A stretch of 64,000 nt of DNA from a bacterium (GTDB taxonomy: Bacteria; Cyanobacteriota; Vampirovibrionia; Gastranaerophilales; Gastranaerophilaceae): assembly GCA_017470245.1 (NCBI GenBank), contig JAFUEV010000007.1, positions 20,700-84,699 of the forward strand. Reading direction: 5' to 3'. Below are positions 1-8,532 of the stretch, in pieces. Every line of letters begins with the position of its first letter. Position 1 is the first letter of the stretch. The notes under the pieces are model-generated. The model did not search any database. It saw only the letters and a list, made by a program, of their open reading frames with translations, and was not told where the DNA came from. The position numbers were made by a program, and so were the translations under genes.

Positions 1-1212
1 TTTGGAGTCGGCTCTGATAAACTATGGGAAGGCGTTGTTAATGGGAAAAGTGCCATTTCCAGAATTGAGAATATGGAAGATATGAGCGGACACACTGTAT
101 TAATCGGCGGTGAAATCAAAAGTTCAGTTTTTAATCCTATTGATTATTTTGAACCCAAAGAAGCAAGAAGACTTGATAAATTTTTACAATATGCAATAGT
201 AGCAGCACGTGAAGCAGTAAATGATTCGAAAATAAAAGAATCTGATATTGATCCATACAGATTTGGTGTAATTGTTGCTTCTGCTGCCGGCGGTTTCCAT
301 ACTATTGAAAAAAGTTATGCTGATATGTTAAACAGAGGTCCAACTAAATGTTCACCATTTACAATCCCAATGTTAATTACAGACATGGGTGCAGGAAAAA
401 TTTCTATTGAAATGGGTGCAAAAGGTGTAAACAAAGCTGTTGTATCAGCTTGCGCAACAGCAGCACATTGTATAGGTGATGCATTCCGAGCAATTCAATA
501 CGATGAAGCAGATGCTATTATAGCAGGTGCAAGTGAAGCAGCTATCTGTACAATTGGTTTAGGTGCGTTTACAGCAGCAAAGACATTGTCAAAAAGAAAT
601 GATGAGCCAACGAAGGCATCAAGACCTTATGATAAAGACAGGGACGGATTTGTTATGTCTGAAGGTGCAGGTGTTTTAATATTAGAAGAACTTGAACACG
701 CTAAAAAACGTGGTGCAAAAATATACGCAGAAATAATAGGCTACGGACAAACAGGTGATGCTTATGATGTTGTTGCTCCTTGTCCGGATGGTTCAAGTGC
801 TGCAAAAGCAATGGAATTTGCTTTAAAAGATGCAGGTATAAAACCGGAAGATGTACAATATATAAATACACATGGTACGAGTACGCATCTGGGCGATATT
901 GCTGAAACACAGGCAATATCAAAAGTATTTGGAGACAGAAAAAAGAACCCTGCATTAAGAGTAAGCTCTACAAAATCAGAAACAGGCCACATGCTAGGTG
1001 CATCAGGTGCAGCAGAATCGGTTATTTGTATAAATGCTATCAATAAAGGAATTGTTCCGCCTACAATAAACTTAGATAATTTAGATGAAGAAGTTGCAGA
1101 TTTAAATTATGTTCCAAATAAGGCAGAAAAAATACCTGTTAACATTGCATTAACAAATTCATTCGGTTTTGGTGGTCATAATGCGGTACTAATTTATAAG
1201 AAATATAATTAA
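1..1212 (+). CDS. fabF: 3-oxoacyl-[ACP] synthase II (KAS II), 5' end cut by window
   Basis: Condensing enzyme of type II fatty acid synthesis that elongates acyl-ACP with malonyl-ACP in the cytoplasm. The frame is open from base 1, and the residues before the first internal Met (GVGSDKLWEGVVNGKSA) are typical FabF N-terminal sequence, so about ten residues lie outside the window. The thiolase-fold triad is visible: Cys in VVSACATAAH (codon at 451), His in THGTSTHLGD and His in KSETGHMLGASG, followed by the C-terminal NSFGFGGHN loop. The visible 403 residues fit a family of about 410. A strong hairpin terminator follows. The rest of any fab operon would be upstream and is not visible. Confidence 0.96.
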   Translation, partial: FGVGSDKLWEGVVNGKSAISRIENMEDMSGHTVLIGGEIKSSVFNPIDYFEPKEARRLDKFLQYAIVAAREAVNDSKIKESDIDPYRFGVIVASAAGGFHTIEKSYADMLNRGPTKCSPFTIPMLITDMGAGKISIEMGAKGVNKAVVSACATAAHCIGDAFRAIQYDEADAIIAGASEAAICTIGLGAFTAAKTLSKRNDEPTKASRPYDKDRDGFVMSEGAGVLILEELEHAKKRGAKIYAEIIGYGQTGDAYDVVAPCPDGSSAAKAMEFALKDAGIKPEDVQYINTHGTSTHLGDIAETQAISKVFGDRKKNPALRVSSTKSETGHMLGASGAAESVICINAINKGIVPPTINLDNLDEEVADLNYVPNKAEKIPVNIALTNSFGFGGHNAVLIYKKYN

Positions 1213-1232
1213 ATTAATATCAATAAAGTTAC

Positions 1233-1260
1233 AAAAGAGCGGTTAAAAACCGCTCTTTTT
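1233..1260. terminator. bidirectional terminator between fabF and the Hcp-like gene
   Basis: A 12-bp perfect stem (AAAAGAGCGGTT / AACCGCTCTTTT) with a 3-nt loop and flanking A and T runs on both sides. It lies between convergent genes and can end transcripts from either side. Confidence 0.9.
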
Positions 1261-2857
1261 ATATTATTTCCAAATCTTTTTTAGGATTAATAAAAGGTTT
1301 AACTCCAAAGATTTCTTTTAACCCTAAAGTCAAAACAGGTTTAATAATATTAGGACAGCACTGTCCTAAATATATGTTTTTTACATTAAGATAAAGTAAA
1401 TTAAATATATGGGAAACAACGTTTCTATTGCAATCATTAAAGAAAATAGCGACTTTAACATTATATTCATTTATTACCGGCATTATTTCTTTTAAAATTT
1501 TATATAACAAATAAAAATCAAAAATATAGTTAACTTTCCAAAAATTGTTTTTTCGTGAATAATTAGAAAACGACATAATAAAATCAGTATCAGAACATTC
1601 GGAAATCAAATCATTAATATATTCATTTTCAGAAGAATATATTTCTGTACTGCCTATAATTATTAATCGTTGGACTTGTCCATTTTTAATTTGATTAACA
1701 AGTTTGTTTAATTGTTCAGAAATTTGTAAATTATCATAACCGATAGAAAGGTTTCCATATTGAATTTCAGTATCAAATCCTTTGGAATCAAGCGCATATT
1801 TAATAAGAGGAGTAAAATCATTATTAATAATTTTAGCAATACCATTTGCAGGATATTTTGCAGAAGTATATATTTGACCTCTTATAATGTCTACTTTAGG
1901 CGCAGCATTACCTGATATATATATAGGTCCAGGAAATGATGCGAAATCAATGGAATAGTTATTTTCAGCATACTGATAATGACCTGCCAAATTTGGATTA
2001 TTTTTAAAATATTCGTATTGGAAAGCATTAATCATACCATTATGAGTATATACATTAATATTTAAACCTTTGATTGCTATAAGGATTTTATCTAAATCTT
2101 CAAGACTTTTCCCTGAAACCAAAATAGCTTTTCCTTGTTTTTTACAAATATTAACTTTCGATAGAGAAACTTCACCAAACGTATCAGAAATCTTTTCATA
2201 TAATAAATTAACAATCTGATAATTACTTTTGGAAAATTCAAATATTATTTGTTTTAACTCATCATCAGTTTTATTAATAAAGTTTGCCGAATTAAGCAAT
2301 TTTAAAACACTATTTTTACCATCATCAAAATCTATTCCGTAATTTTTTAACTCAATTAAACAATTACAAGCATTTAAAACTAAACTTATTATTATTTCAT
2401 ATAAATATTTTTGTGTTTTAGTTATTTTTTCTTTGTTTTTTAAATTATAGAGATTATTTGTTTTATCATTAATAATATTTAAAATAACATCCTTAGAATT
2501 TAAATTTTCATCATTTTCAATTAACAAATCAGGAGTTGTTGCTAACTTTTCACAAGCTGATATATACATTTTTTTCAACATAATTTTATTGTTATAAAGA
2601 TCTTCAAAAATAACAAAAAAACTTTCTTTCTTAAAATCCAAATTAACAATTAATACAGAAATAAATTCAATAACTTTATCAGTATATAAAGTCATATCAA
2701 TATCAACAGATTTTAATTTTTCAATATAAAAAACGAGTTGACGTAATTCAATAATAAATAATTCTTTAACGAGAGTAACATAAGGGTCACTTTCAAAAGC
2801 AGTAGGAGTATTTGCACCTGTACAAACAGGATTATAGAAATAATAAAATTTATTCAT
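1259..2857 (-). CDS. degenerate hybrid-cluster-protein (Hcp/prismane) homologue lacking cluster ligands
   Basis: The 532-residue protein has Hcp landmarks in order: GKAILVSGKSLEDLDKI, NVYTHNGMINAF (about residue 270), a FASFPGPIYISGNAA strand (about 306), an IYTSAKYP segment, and an end like KNIYLGQCCPNIIKPVL. Known Hcp enzymes carry an N-terminal Cys-rich Fe-S motif and a hybrid Fe-S-O cluster held by His, Glu and Cys. Here the first 90 residues have only one Cys. The Cys expected after the FPGP strand is Ala, the GGCD region reads IGSTE, and the late Glu ligand helix appears to have Asn. I infer a fold-retaining protein without the catalytic metal centre, probably not a working hydroxylamine or NO reductase. 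GGAGGA lies just before its ATG, inside the end of the glutaredoxin gene 6 nt upstream, so the two are co-transcribed. The alignment is from memory. Confidence 0.7.
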   Translation of the reverse strand: MNKFYYFYNPVCTGANTPTAFESDPYVTLVKELFIIELRQLVFYIEKLKSVDIDMTLYTDKVIEFISVLIVNLDFKKESFFVIFEDLYNNKIMLKKMYISACEKLATTPDLLIENDENLNSKDVILNIINDKTNNLYNLKNKEKITKTQKYLYEIIISLVLNACNCLIELKNYGIDFDDGKNSVLKLLNSANFINKTDDELKQIIFEFSKSNYQIVNLLYEKISDTFGEVSLSKVNICKKQGKAILVSGKSLEDLDKILIAIKGLNINVYTHNGMINAFQYEYFKNNPNLAGHYQYAENNYSIDFASFPGPIYISGNAAPKVDIIRGQIYTSAKYPANGIAKIINNDFTPLIKYALDSKGFDTEIQYGNLSIGYDNLQISEQLNKLVNQIKNGQVQRLIIIGSTEIYSSENEYINDLISECSDTDFIMSFSNYSRKNNFWKVNYIFDFYLLYKILKEIMPVINEYNVKVAIFFNDCNRNVVSHIFNLLYLNVKNIYLGQCCPNIIKPVLTLGLKEIFGVKPFINPKKDLEII

Positions 2858-2863
2858 TGATTT

Positions 2864-3130
2864 CTAATCCTCCAGCATTTCATCTAAAGAACCTGCATTA
2901 TTAAGTTTTTCAAGTACATCAAATCCACCTATACGTTTTGAACCTATAATAATTTGAGGAACAGTTACCTTTCCTTCAATGTCATAATATTCTTTAAGTT
3001 TTTGACGATATTCATTTTCATTTTTAGTAATATCTATTTTTTTAAAAGGAACATTTTTCTCTTTTAACAAGAGTTCAGCCTTTTTACAAAAAGGACAATA
3101 ATCAACAGTATAAATTGTAACTTCTTTCAT
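2864..3130 (-). CDS. glutaredoxin (GrxC-like)
   Basis: Small thiol-disulfide oxidoreductase of 88 residues with the dithiol active site YCPFCKKA near the N-terminus, the cis-Pro segment VTVPQIIIG and the C-terminal GGFDVLEKLN element, all typical of class 1 glutaredoxins. I chose the internal ATG at 3130 (MKEVTIYTVDYC) over an upstream alternative because family members start there and a GGGGAT sequence precedes it. It is the first gene of a two-gene unit with the Hcp-like gene, which suggests a redox partnership. Which thiol (glutathione or another) reduces it in this organism is not visible. Confidence 0.9.
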   Translation of the reverse strand: MKEVTIYTVDYCPFCKKAELLLKEKNVPFKKIDITKNENEYRQKLKEYYDIEGKVTVPQIIIGSKRIGGFDVLEKLNNAGSLDEMLED

Positions 3131-3206
3131 AATTAATCCCCGATAAAGTAAATACAACTACAGTATCAGGTTTACAAAAGATAATTTAAACAGACAAGTG
3201 ATTATA

Positions 3207-3980
3207 CTATTTACTAATTCTTTTTATAATATCTTCTATAGATTTCTTTTCTTCTGCAGGCAAATCAAAATTCAAATAGTCTTGAAAATACTCAATAGCA
3301 CTTTCATAATCATCTCTTGCCATAAACAATATACCCAATTTTTTGTACGATGGATGAAAATTTTCGTTGCATGAAATTGCCTTCAAGTGGTTTGAAATAG
3401 CCTTGTCAACATTATCATTGGCTTCATAAGCAATAGCGGTTTGATAATATAAGACAGAATTATCTGTGACTTTTTCTAATACATTTTCATAATTATCAAT
3501 AGCACTGTCATAATCACCGATTTCAAATTGAATATTTCCCAAATCCCAATACGCATCAAGGTTATCAGCATCAATATCCAATATTTCAAAAAGTTGTTCC
3601 ATTGCCAAATCATATCTGCAATCTTCAAGATAAAATCTTGAAAGATAATGTTTCAATGCAATTTCCTGTGGCATGAGCGTTACACCGTTTTCAAGCAAAT
3701 TAATTGCATCTATAATTCTTTTATTTCTGAAATAAACATCTGCTAAATTTATATACGTTTGCACAGACTTAGAATTAAAAGAAAGCGTTTTAATAAAATA
3801 CTCTATAGCTAAATCATCTTTAGCAAGTTTAGAATAACATAATCCAATATTATTTAGAATATTAGGATTGTTTTTATCATTTTCTAAACTTAAAATAAAA
3901 GCGTCAGCAGCTTTTTCATATTCACCTGCTTTAAAATAATCTAAAGCACTTTGTATTTCTTTATTTATTTCATTTTCCAT
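3207..3980 (-). CDS. tetratricopeptide repeat protein
   Basis: Soluble 257-residue protein made almost entirely of about seven TPR units (for example LNNIGLCYSKLAKDDLAIEY, AYWDLGNIQFEIGDYDSAID, YKKLGILFMARDDYESAIEY). Each shows the W/L-G-Y-A-P spacing of 34-residue helical hairpins. No signal peptide, membrane helix or catalytic domain is seen, so it is probably a cytoplasmic scaffold for protein contacts. It lies 76 bp upstream of the glutaredoxin gene on the same strand and is divergent from yebC. The specific partner is unknown. There is no clear Shine-Dalgarno sequence before the ATG at 3980. Confidence 0.85.
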   Translation of the reverse strand: MENEINKEIQSALDYFKAGEYEKAADAFILSLENDKNNPNILNNIGLCYSKLAKDDLAIEYFIKTLSFNSKSVQTYINLADVYFRNKRIIDAINLLENGVTLMPQEIALKHYLSRFYLEDCRYDLAMEQLFEILDIDADNLDAYWDLGNIQFEIGDYDSAIDNYENVLEKVTDNSVLYYQTAIAYEANDNVDKAISNHLKAISCNENFHPSYKKLGILFMARDDYESAIEYFQDYLNFDLPAEEKKSIEDIIKRISK

Positions 3981-4033
3981 AATTTTATATTACAATAAAA
4001 GAAAAATTAAACAATATACGAAAGGAAATATAT

Positions 4034-4786
4034 ATGTCAGGACACTCAAAGTGGGCAACAATCAAAAGAAAGAAAGCAGTAATAGATGCGGCAAGAGGTG
4101 TTGCATTTCAAAAATTTTCAAGAGAAATAATAGTTGCAGCAAGAATGGGCGGCGGTGATCCTGCCGGAAATTTCCGTTTAAGAACTGCAATAGATAGAGC
4201 AAAAGCAGCAGGATTACCTAATGATAATATTAAAAGAGCTATAGAAAAAGGTTCAGGAGCAGGCGGAGCAGATAATGTTGAAGAATTGACTTATGAAGGA
4301 TACGGTGCAGGAGGTACCGCTATTTTCATAGAAGCAATGACAGATAACAGAAACAGAACAGCAGGAGATATAAGAAGCTTCTTTTCAAAATTCGGTGGCA
4401 ACTTAGGCGAAACAGGCTGCGTCGGTTGGATGTTTAAGCAAATAGGTTCAATTGAATTTGATAAAGAAAAAACTGATTTTGATAAACTTTTTGAAGCAGC
4501 TATTGAAGCAAATGCGCAAGATGTAGTTGATGAAGAAGATTGTTATAAAGTTATAACAACACCTGCTGATTTTCAATCTTGTGTTGAAACACTTGAAAAG
4601 AATGGTTTTAAAGGAGTGTCTGCGGAATTAACAAGAGTTGCAGAAAACCTTGTTCCTATAACCGATGAAAAAACAGCAGCAAGCATATTAAGATTAATGT
4701 CAAAACTGGAAGAACACGATGATGTTCAGAACGTTTATTCTAACTTTGATATATCTGACGAGTTAATGGAAAAAATAGACATATAA
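4034..4786 (+). CDS. yebC: YebC/PmpR/TACO1-family protein
   Basis: The 250-residue full-length member begins with the family hallmark MSGHSKWATIKRKKAVID and continues with the RMGGGDPAGNFRLR and AKAAGLPNDNIKRAIEKGSG segments. Domains II and III (YEGYGAGGTAIFIE, NRTAGDIRSFFSKFGGNLGE, GCVGWMF) follow. The family was long annotated as a transcriptional regulator. More recent work links it to the ribosome and to relief of stalled translation. AAGGAAA precedes the ATG. It is monocistronic, with its own terminator, and divergent from the TPR gene. Confidence 0.95.
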   Translation: MSGHSKWATIKRKKAVIDAARGVAFQKFSREIIVAARMGGGDPAGNFRLRTAIDRAKAAGLPNDNIKRAIEKGSGAGGADNVEELTYEGYGAGGTAIFIEAMTDNRNRTAGDIRSFFSKFGGNLGETGCVGWMFKQIGSIEFDKEKTDFDKLFEAAIEANAQDVVDEEDCYKVITTPADFQSCVETLEKNGFKGVSAELTRVAENLVPITDEKTAASILRLMSKLEEHDDVQNVYSNFDISDELMEKIDI

Positions 4787-4818
4787 AAAGAGAACCTCAA
4801 ATTGAGGTTCTCTTTTTA
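4785..4818. terminator. bidirectional terminator after yebC
   Basis: Near-palindromic arms AAAAAGAGAACCTC and GAGGTTCTCTTTTT around a short AAATT centre, with A and T runs at the ends. It sits between convergent yebC and the small membrane protein gene. Confidence 0.9.
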
Positions 4819-4829
4819 TATAATTGAAA

Positions 4830-5225
4830 TTATTTGTTATTAAAAGCATGAGCTACACTTTGTATTCCGTTAACTAATACACCAATACCTGCAGCGGCAC
4901 CGAGAGCAATAAGACCTACAGGACCGCCAGCTACTGCGATACCGGTTGCGATTCCTGCTATAGCGGATAATCCGACATGACGACCAAAGAACTTACCGGC
5001 AGCTTTTTTATCTCCATTAATAAGTTGACCTAACCCCGGAACAAAATATGATGCAACTCCTGATAACGGTTTTTTCGGTTTCTTGGCAGATTCAGTCTTA
5101 GATGAAAATTCAACAGTATCAACCGGATCATTTAAATCTACTTTTGGTTGATAAGCAACTTTTTGTGCCTCGACACCTTGAACTTGGTTAATGTTTTGTG
5201 CACCACCAACATTGTTAATTTCCAT
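4830..5225 (-). CDS. small putative membrane protein with PGLGQ(L)-type motif and MEINN start
   Basis: A 131-residue protein. The ATG at 5225 is preferred over one five codons upstream because GGAAGGG lies at good spacing before it. The N-terminal half is polar and low-complexity. The segment SYFVPGLGQLINGDKKAAGK resembles the short TM2-like signature of small bacterial membrane proteins. Two Gly/Ala-rich hydrophobic segments follow (roughly residues 84-125). Function unknown. The MEINN beginning resembles the starts of other small proteins in this window (25709, 53715, 54344). Convergent with yebC. Confidence 0.7.
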   Translation of the reverse strand: MEINNVGGAQNINQVQGVEAQKVAYQPKVDLNDPVDTVEFSSKTESAKKPKKPLSGVASYFVPGLGQLINGDKKAAGKFFGRHVGLSAIAGIATGIAVAGGPVGLIALGAAAGIGVLVNGIQSVAHAFNNK

Positions 5226-5303
5226 AAATATCCCTTCCATTTTAGTTATATTTAATTAAAGTATTTTCTATTTATAGAAATTGCGATTATTATTACAAAA
5301 TGT

Positions 5304-5331
5304 AAAAGGCACTTTTGCAAGTGCCTTTTTT
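5304..5331 (-). terminator. terminator downstream of the zinc-ribbon gene
   Basis: Stem AAAAGGCACTT / AAGTGCCTTTT with a TTGC loop, lying just 3' of the gene that ends at 5362. A-rich on one side and T-rich on the other, so it may work in both directions. Confidence 0.85.
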
Positions 5332-5361
5332 ATGAAACAAACATATTTTTTATAATTGAAA

Positions 5362-6030
5362 CTATTTATATCGACCAAATAAAGAGCCTATACCTGTAAA
5401 AATGGCCAAAATACATATTGCAACAACAATTATAATTGTAAATTCTGTTAAATTTTGATCAGGACTTTTAAAATATGCCATTATAGAACTCGATTTTGCA
5501 ATAAGCCAAATCAAAGCAGCAAGAACACCAAGAACTATACCGCCTGATTTACCTGTTTGTTGTTTATAACTTTTGGACATTAGAGGAGCATCTATTAATT
5601 CTTTTCCAACATCTTTATAAAGTTTTTTAACAACATCAGCAGATCTTTCGCCTTCTGTTTTATATTGTTCTCTAATTTTTTCAAGTTCACCAAAATCTAA
5701 GAATTTACCGCCACAATGGTAACATTCGTCAACTTGTATTTCTTGTTGCGAACTTGAATAATTTTTAACCATATCTGAACCGCAAACAGGACAAACTCTG
5801 GTTTGAGATTCGTCTACTTTTTGAAATTCTTTATCTTTTAATAACTTAATTAAAGGAGTAATATCTTCATGTGGTTCATCAAACTTAGAAAATTCTCTGT
5901 TATCAAAATAAATACCACCACAACCGTCGACACAAACATCAAGATTAACTCCCTGTTCAGGCATGAAAATCTTTTTCATCGGTTTACCGCAAGCGGGACA
6001 ATTAATAATTACATCCTTATTATCAGCCAT
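5362..6030 (-). CDS. double zinc-ribbon (zf-TFIIB type) membrane protein
   Basis: The 222-residue protein has two copies of a TFIIB-like zinc ribbon: INCPACGKPM...VCVDGCGGIYFDNREF (residues about 9-48) and VCPVCGSDM...ECYHCGGKFLDFGEL (about 79-117). Each has two Cys pairs that should bind one zinc ion. A charged linker leads to two hydrophobic helices near the C-terminus (about 163-180 and 197-215), so the ribbons are probably cytoplasmic and tethered to the membrane. AGAGGT precedes the ATG. Proteins of this layout are widespread but uncharacterised. It forms a single-gene unit with its own terminator. Confidence 0.8.
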   Translation of the reverse strand: MADNKDVIINCPACGKPMKKIFMPEQGVNLDVCVDGCGGIYFDNREFSKFDEPHEDITPLIKLLKDKEFQKVDESQTRVCPVCGSDMVKNYSSSQQEIQVDECYHCGGKFLDFGELEKIREQYKTEGERSADVVKKLYKDVGKELIDAPLMSKSYKQQTGKSGGIVLGVLAALIWLIAKSSSIMAYFKSPDQNLTEFTIIIVVAICILAIFTGIGSLFGRYK

Positions 6031-6104
6031 AAATACCTCTTTTCTTACAATATATAAATTTTACCATATTTTTGAATTTGATAATCATTTATATAGAGTA
6101 AACA

Positions 6105-6138
6105 AAATGAGCCTTGGCTAAATAACCAAGACTCATTT
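6105..6138 (-). terminator. terminator downstream of the SLH gene
   Basis: Arms AAATGAG-C-CTTGG and CCAAG-A-CTCATTT, with one mismatch and an 8-nt loop, 21 bp past the SLH stop codon. A T-rich run follows on the minus strand. Confidence 0.75.
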
Positions 6139-6158
6139 GCTGTTTTTGTTTAGGTTTA

Positions 6159-8093
6159 TTATTGTTGTTGACATCCAAAAGCAATTGTAACTTTTTCTTT
6201 AGGATTAACAGATGAAACTTTCATTCCTCTTGGATCAACAAGATAAGTAATTTCATCTCCTGTATATTGGAATAACCCCATTGTTCCGGATAGAGCTGTT
6301 CTTGTTACATCAACAGGAGCTGTCACTATAGCTTTACCAACGTCAACATAACTTCTGCCTGCAGCTTTAAACTGACCTTGGAATATTTCACCGGTACCAA
6401 CACCGACTCCGGATACAACTTGTTCAACGGCATTACTTGCACTAACTATTGCGCCACCTACGGTTCTACCTACATTACCCAATAAACCGCCTGTCCAAGT
6501 AAACGGAAATTCAACTAATCTGGCAAAACCATTAGGTTTTTTAACTCTGTTTACTTGAGCTGTTAATATTTGATTAGGCAATGTTGCTTTGCATTTACCA
6601 AATTTAATTGTGTTAAATGAAAGTTTTATGGCACCTTGACAATTTTTAGTCGGTCTTACTACTTCAAGAACCTTACCGTCGACTCTTGAACCTGCAGGAA
6701 ATTCAACGCCGTTAATAGTTACTGCATCAATTGTTGTTGCTGCAAATCTATCACCTATATGAGCAGATTTTGCACTTATTTCATCGTTAAAAGTCAATTG
6801 CAATGTAGGGATAGTTACTACTTCTTCATTTTGGAAGAATGCTTGCTTAGGTTCACAATCGCAATCACATGCTACATTATCATCTTTACTGTAGCCCATT
6901 GCAACCCTAACATTTTCCAACATTGAAGCGACTTCAGCACGACTTGCATCTCTGTTCGGAGCAATAGTATTCGGGCTCGGAAAATCAGATATACCACCTT
7001 GTTCCAAAACTTTTGCAACAGGTACTTTTGCCCAATTAGGAACAGAGTTTCCGTCATTATAATGACTTAGTACTTCGTCTGCTTTACATTCATCCATAGG
7101 ACAATTTATACCTTTTGCCATAATAGCAAAAGCTTCAGCTCTTGATAAATTTTGATTTGGTTTAAACTCGTTATTAGGATAACCTGACATATATCCATTT
7201 GTAACTGCACTGGCAATAGTTCTGTTTGCCCAATGGTCGCTCGGTACATCATTAAACATATCCGATGCATAATTATCAGAATAGTCCAAATCAAGACCTT
7301 TAACCATCATTGTTGCAATTTCCGCCCTTGTTATAGGAGTCCCTGGCTTAAATCTACCATCGGGATAACCTGCCAAAATATTGTTACAAGTTAATTTATT
7401 AATATCACAGCTTGCCCAATATCCGTTTGGAACATCTTCATAGGCACTAACAACAGGAGCAGCACCACCTGTCATTGCTTGTGATTTATATTCAAAAGGT
7501 TCAATTGAGTGTCTTACCGCTTCCATACTGGTATTGGTATGAATTTGAACAGGACAACCCGCACTGTCCAAATTAGAAGGATTCCTGTCAACAGGTATTC
7601 CCATACCCATTGGAGTATTATCCAAACAAGGTATAGATGCAGCAGCACCTGTCATACTACCGTCATCACAACCGCAGTTTGAAGTTGTACCATCAGCAAC
7701 AGGAACACCTCTAAACGCATAGGTTGAATCATCACCTAAATATAAACCGTTGTTCCTTTCTCCGACAACTTGGTTATGTCCATATATAGCATTCGGATAT
7801 GCATATACTTGTTGTTCAAATTTTTTACCGTCATTACTTCCCGGACAAACAGCACAAGTTGGAGCCGATGGTGTAGGACACTGAGCTATCGGAGGACACT
7901 GATTACAATCATCCGATATTTTTTTACAACTGTCACAACTTGTTGTTTTATGTTTTTGACATCCAGACAAAGGGCAAGCCGCTACAAGCACATTTTGACT
8001 ATCGTTTTGTGCTTCTTGAGTAAAACCTGCATTTGTACCTGCCAAAATGCCGATTGTTACAAAGGCGGCAAGTGTCATTTTGTTTAATTTCAT
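6159..8093 (-). CDS. exported cysteine-rich protein with three SLH domains
   Basis: The 644-residue protein has a clear Sec signal peptide (MKLNKMTLAAFVTIGILAG ...). The start at 8093 is fixed by a perfect AAGGAGG six bases upstream. After the signal comes an unusually Cys/Pro-rich stretch (CPLSGCQKH, CDSCKK, CNQCPPIAQC, CAVCPG). Three S-layer homology domains follow at about residues 218-400 (AGYPDGRFKPGTPITRAEIA, SGYPNNEFKPNQNLSRAEAF, a third ending NRDASRAEVASMLEN). The C-terminal 230 residues are a beta-rich region with Gly-rich repeats. SLH domains bind secondary cell-wall polymer on peptidoglycan. In diderms such as Cyanobacteria they tether the outer membrane, which is the likely role here. 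Cys pairs could form disulfides outside the cytoplasm. Confidence 0.88.
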   Translation of the reverse strand: MKLNKMTLAAFVTIGILAGTNAGFTQEAQNDSQNVLVAACPLSGCQKHKTTSCDSCKKISDDCNQCPPIAQCPTPSAPTCAVCPGSNDGKKFEQQVYAYPNAIYGHNQVVGERNNGLYLGDDSTYAFRGVPVADGTTSNCGCDDGSMTGAAASIPCLDNTPMGMGIPVDRNPSNLDSAGCPVQIHTNTSMEAVRHSIEPFEYKSQAMTGGAAPVVSAYEDVPNGYWASCDINKLTCNNILAGYPDGRFKPGTPITRAEIATMMVKGLDLDYSDNYASDMFNDVPSDHWANRTIASAVTNGYMSGYPNNEFKPNQNLSRAEAFAIMAKGINCPMDECKADEVLSHYNDGNSVPNWAKVPVAKVLEQGGISDFPSPNTIAPNRDASRAEVASMLENVRVAMGYSKDDNVACDCDCEPKQAFFQNEEVVTIPTLQLTFNDEISAKSAHIGDRFAATTIDAVTINGVEFPAGSRVDGKVLEVVRPTKNCQGAIKLSFNTIKFGKCKATLPNQILTAQVNRVKKPNGFARLVEFPFTWTGGLLGNVGRTVGGAIVSASNAVEQVVSGVGVGTGEIFQGQFKAAGRSYVDVGKAIVTAPVDVTRTALSGTMGLFQYTGDEITYLVDPRGMKVSSVNPKEKVTIAFGCQQQ

Positions 8094-8384
8094 TTTTCCT
8101 CCTTGTTCATAAGAAATGTTACAGGCAAACATTTCTAATATTTATTTCTATGTTCTATTAATCTCTTTCTTTTGAATTATGATATGTTACGTACTATTTA
8201 TTCATTGCCGAATATATCAATCTTTTTGGGTAATTACCAAACATTGAACAATTTGAATTCAAATAAAAACAAAATCATACAAACAGAGGAAGCAACAACC
8301 ATGCCTAATCATGCTTTAAGTTGATGTTTGTTTTGTAATAGTTGTTAAAATTAAAATATAGTTTTGATTTTGGTAGGTATATTA

Positions 8385-8513
8385 ATGAATTTAAATGAGA
8401 ACTGTTTATTGCATTTTTTAATCAATCCTGATGAATTACAAGATCTATCAAGACTATTTCTAAAGAATATTGAAGAAATTGATAAAAACTCTAAAATAGA
8501 TGATAATAAATAA
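8385..8513 (+). CDS. small ORF (42 residues) upstream of the diguanylate cyclase gene
   Basis: ATG at 8385 with GGTAGGT about seven bases upstream. It translates to MNLNENCLLHFLINPDELQD followed by LSRLFLKNIEEIDKNSKIDD and NK, and ends 19 bp before the next gene. It looks like a short acidic helical peptide without a membrane segment. The good ribosome-binding site and the tight spacing suggest a translated peptide or a leader ORF. I do not recognise a family. The 291 bp between the SLH start (8093) and this ORF hold divergent promoters, with no other gene seen. Confidence 0.45.
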   Translation: MNLNENCLLHFLINPDELQDLSRLFLKNIEEIDKNSKIDDNK

Positions 8514-8532
8514 TATCATCTATGGAGAGTTT

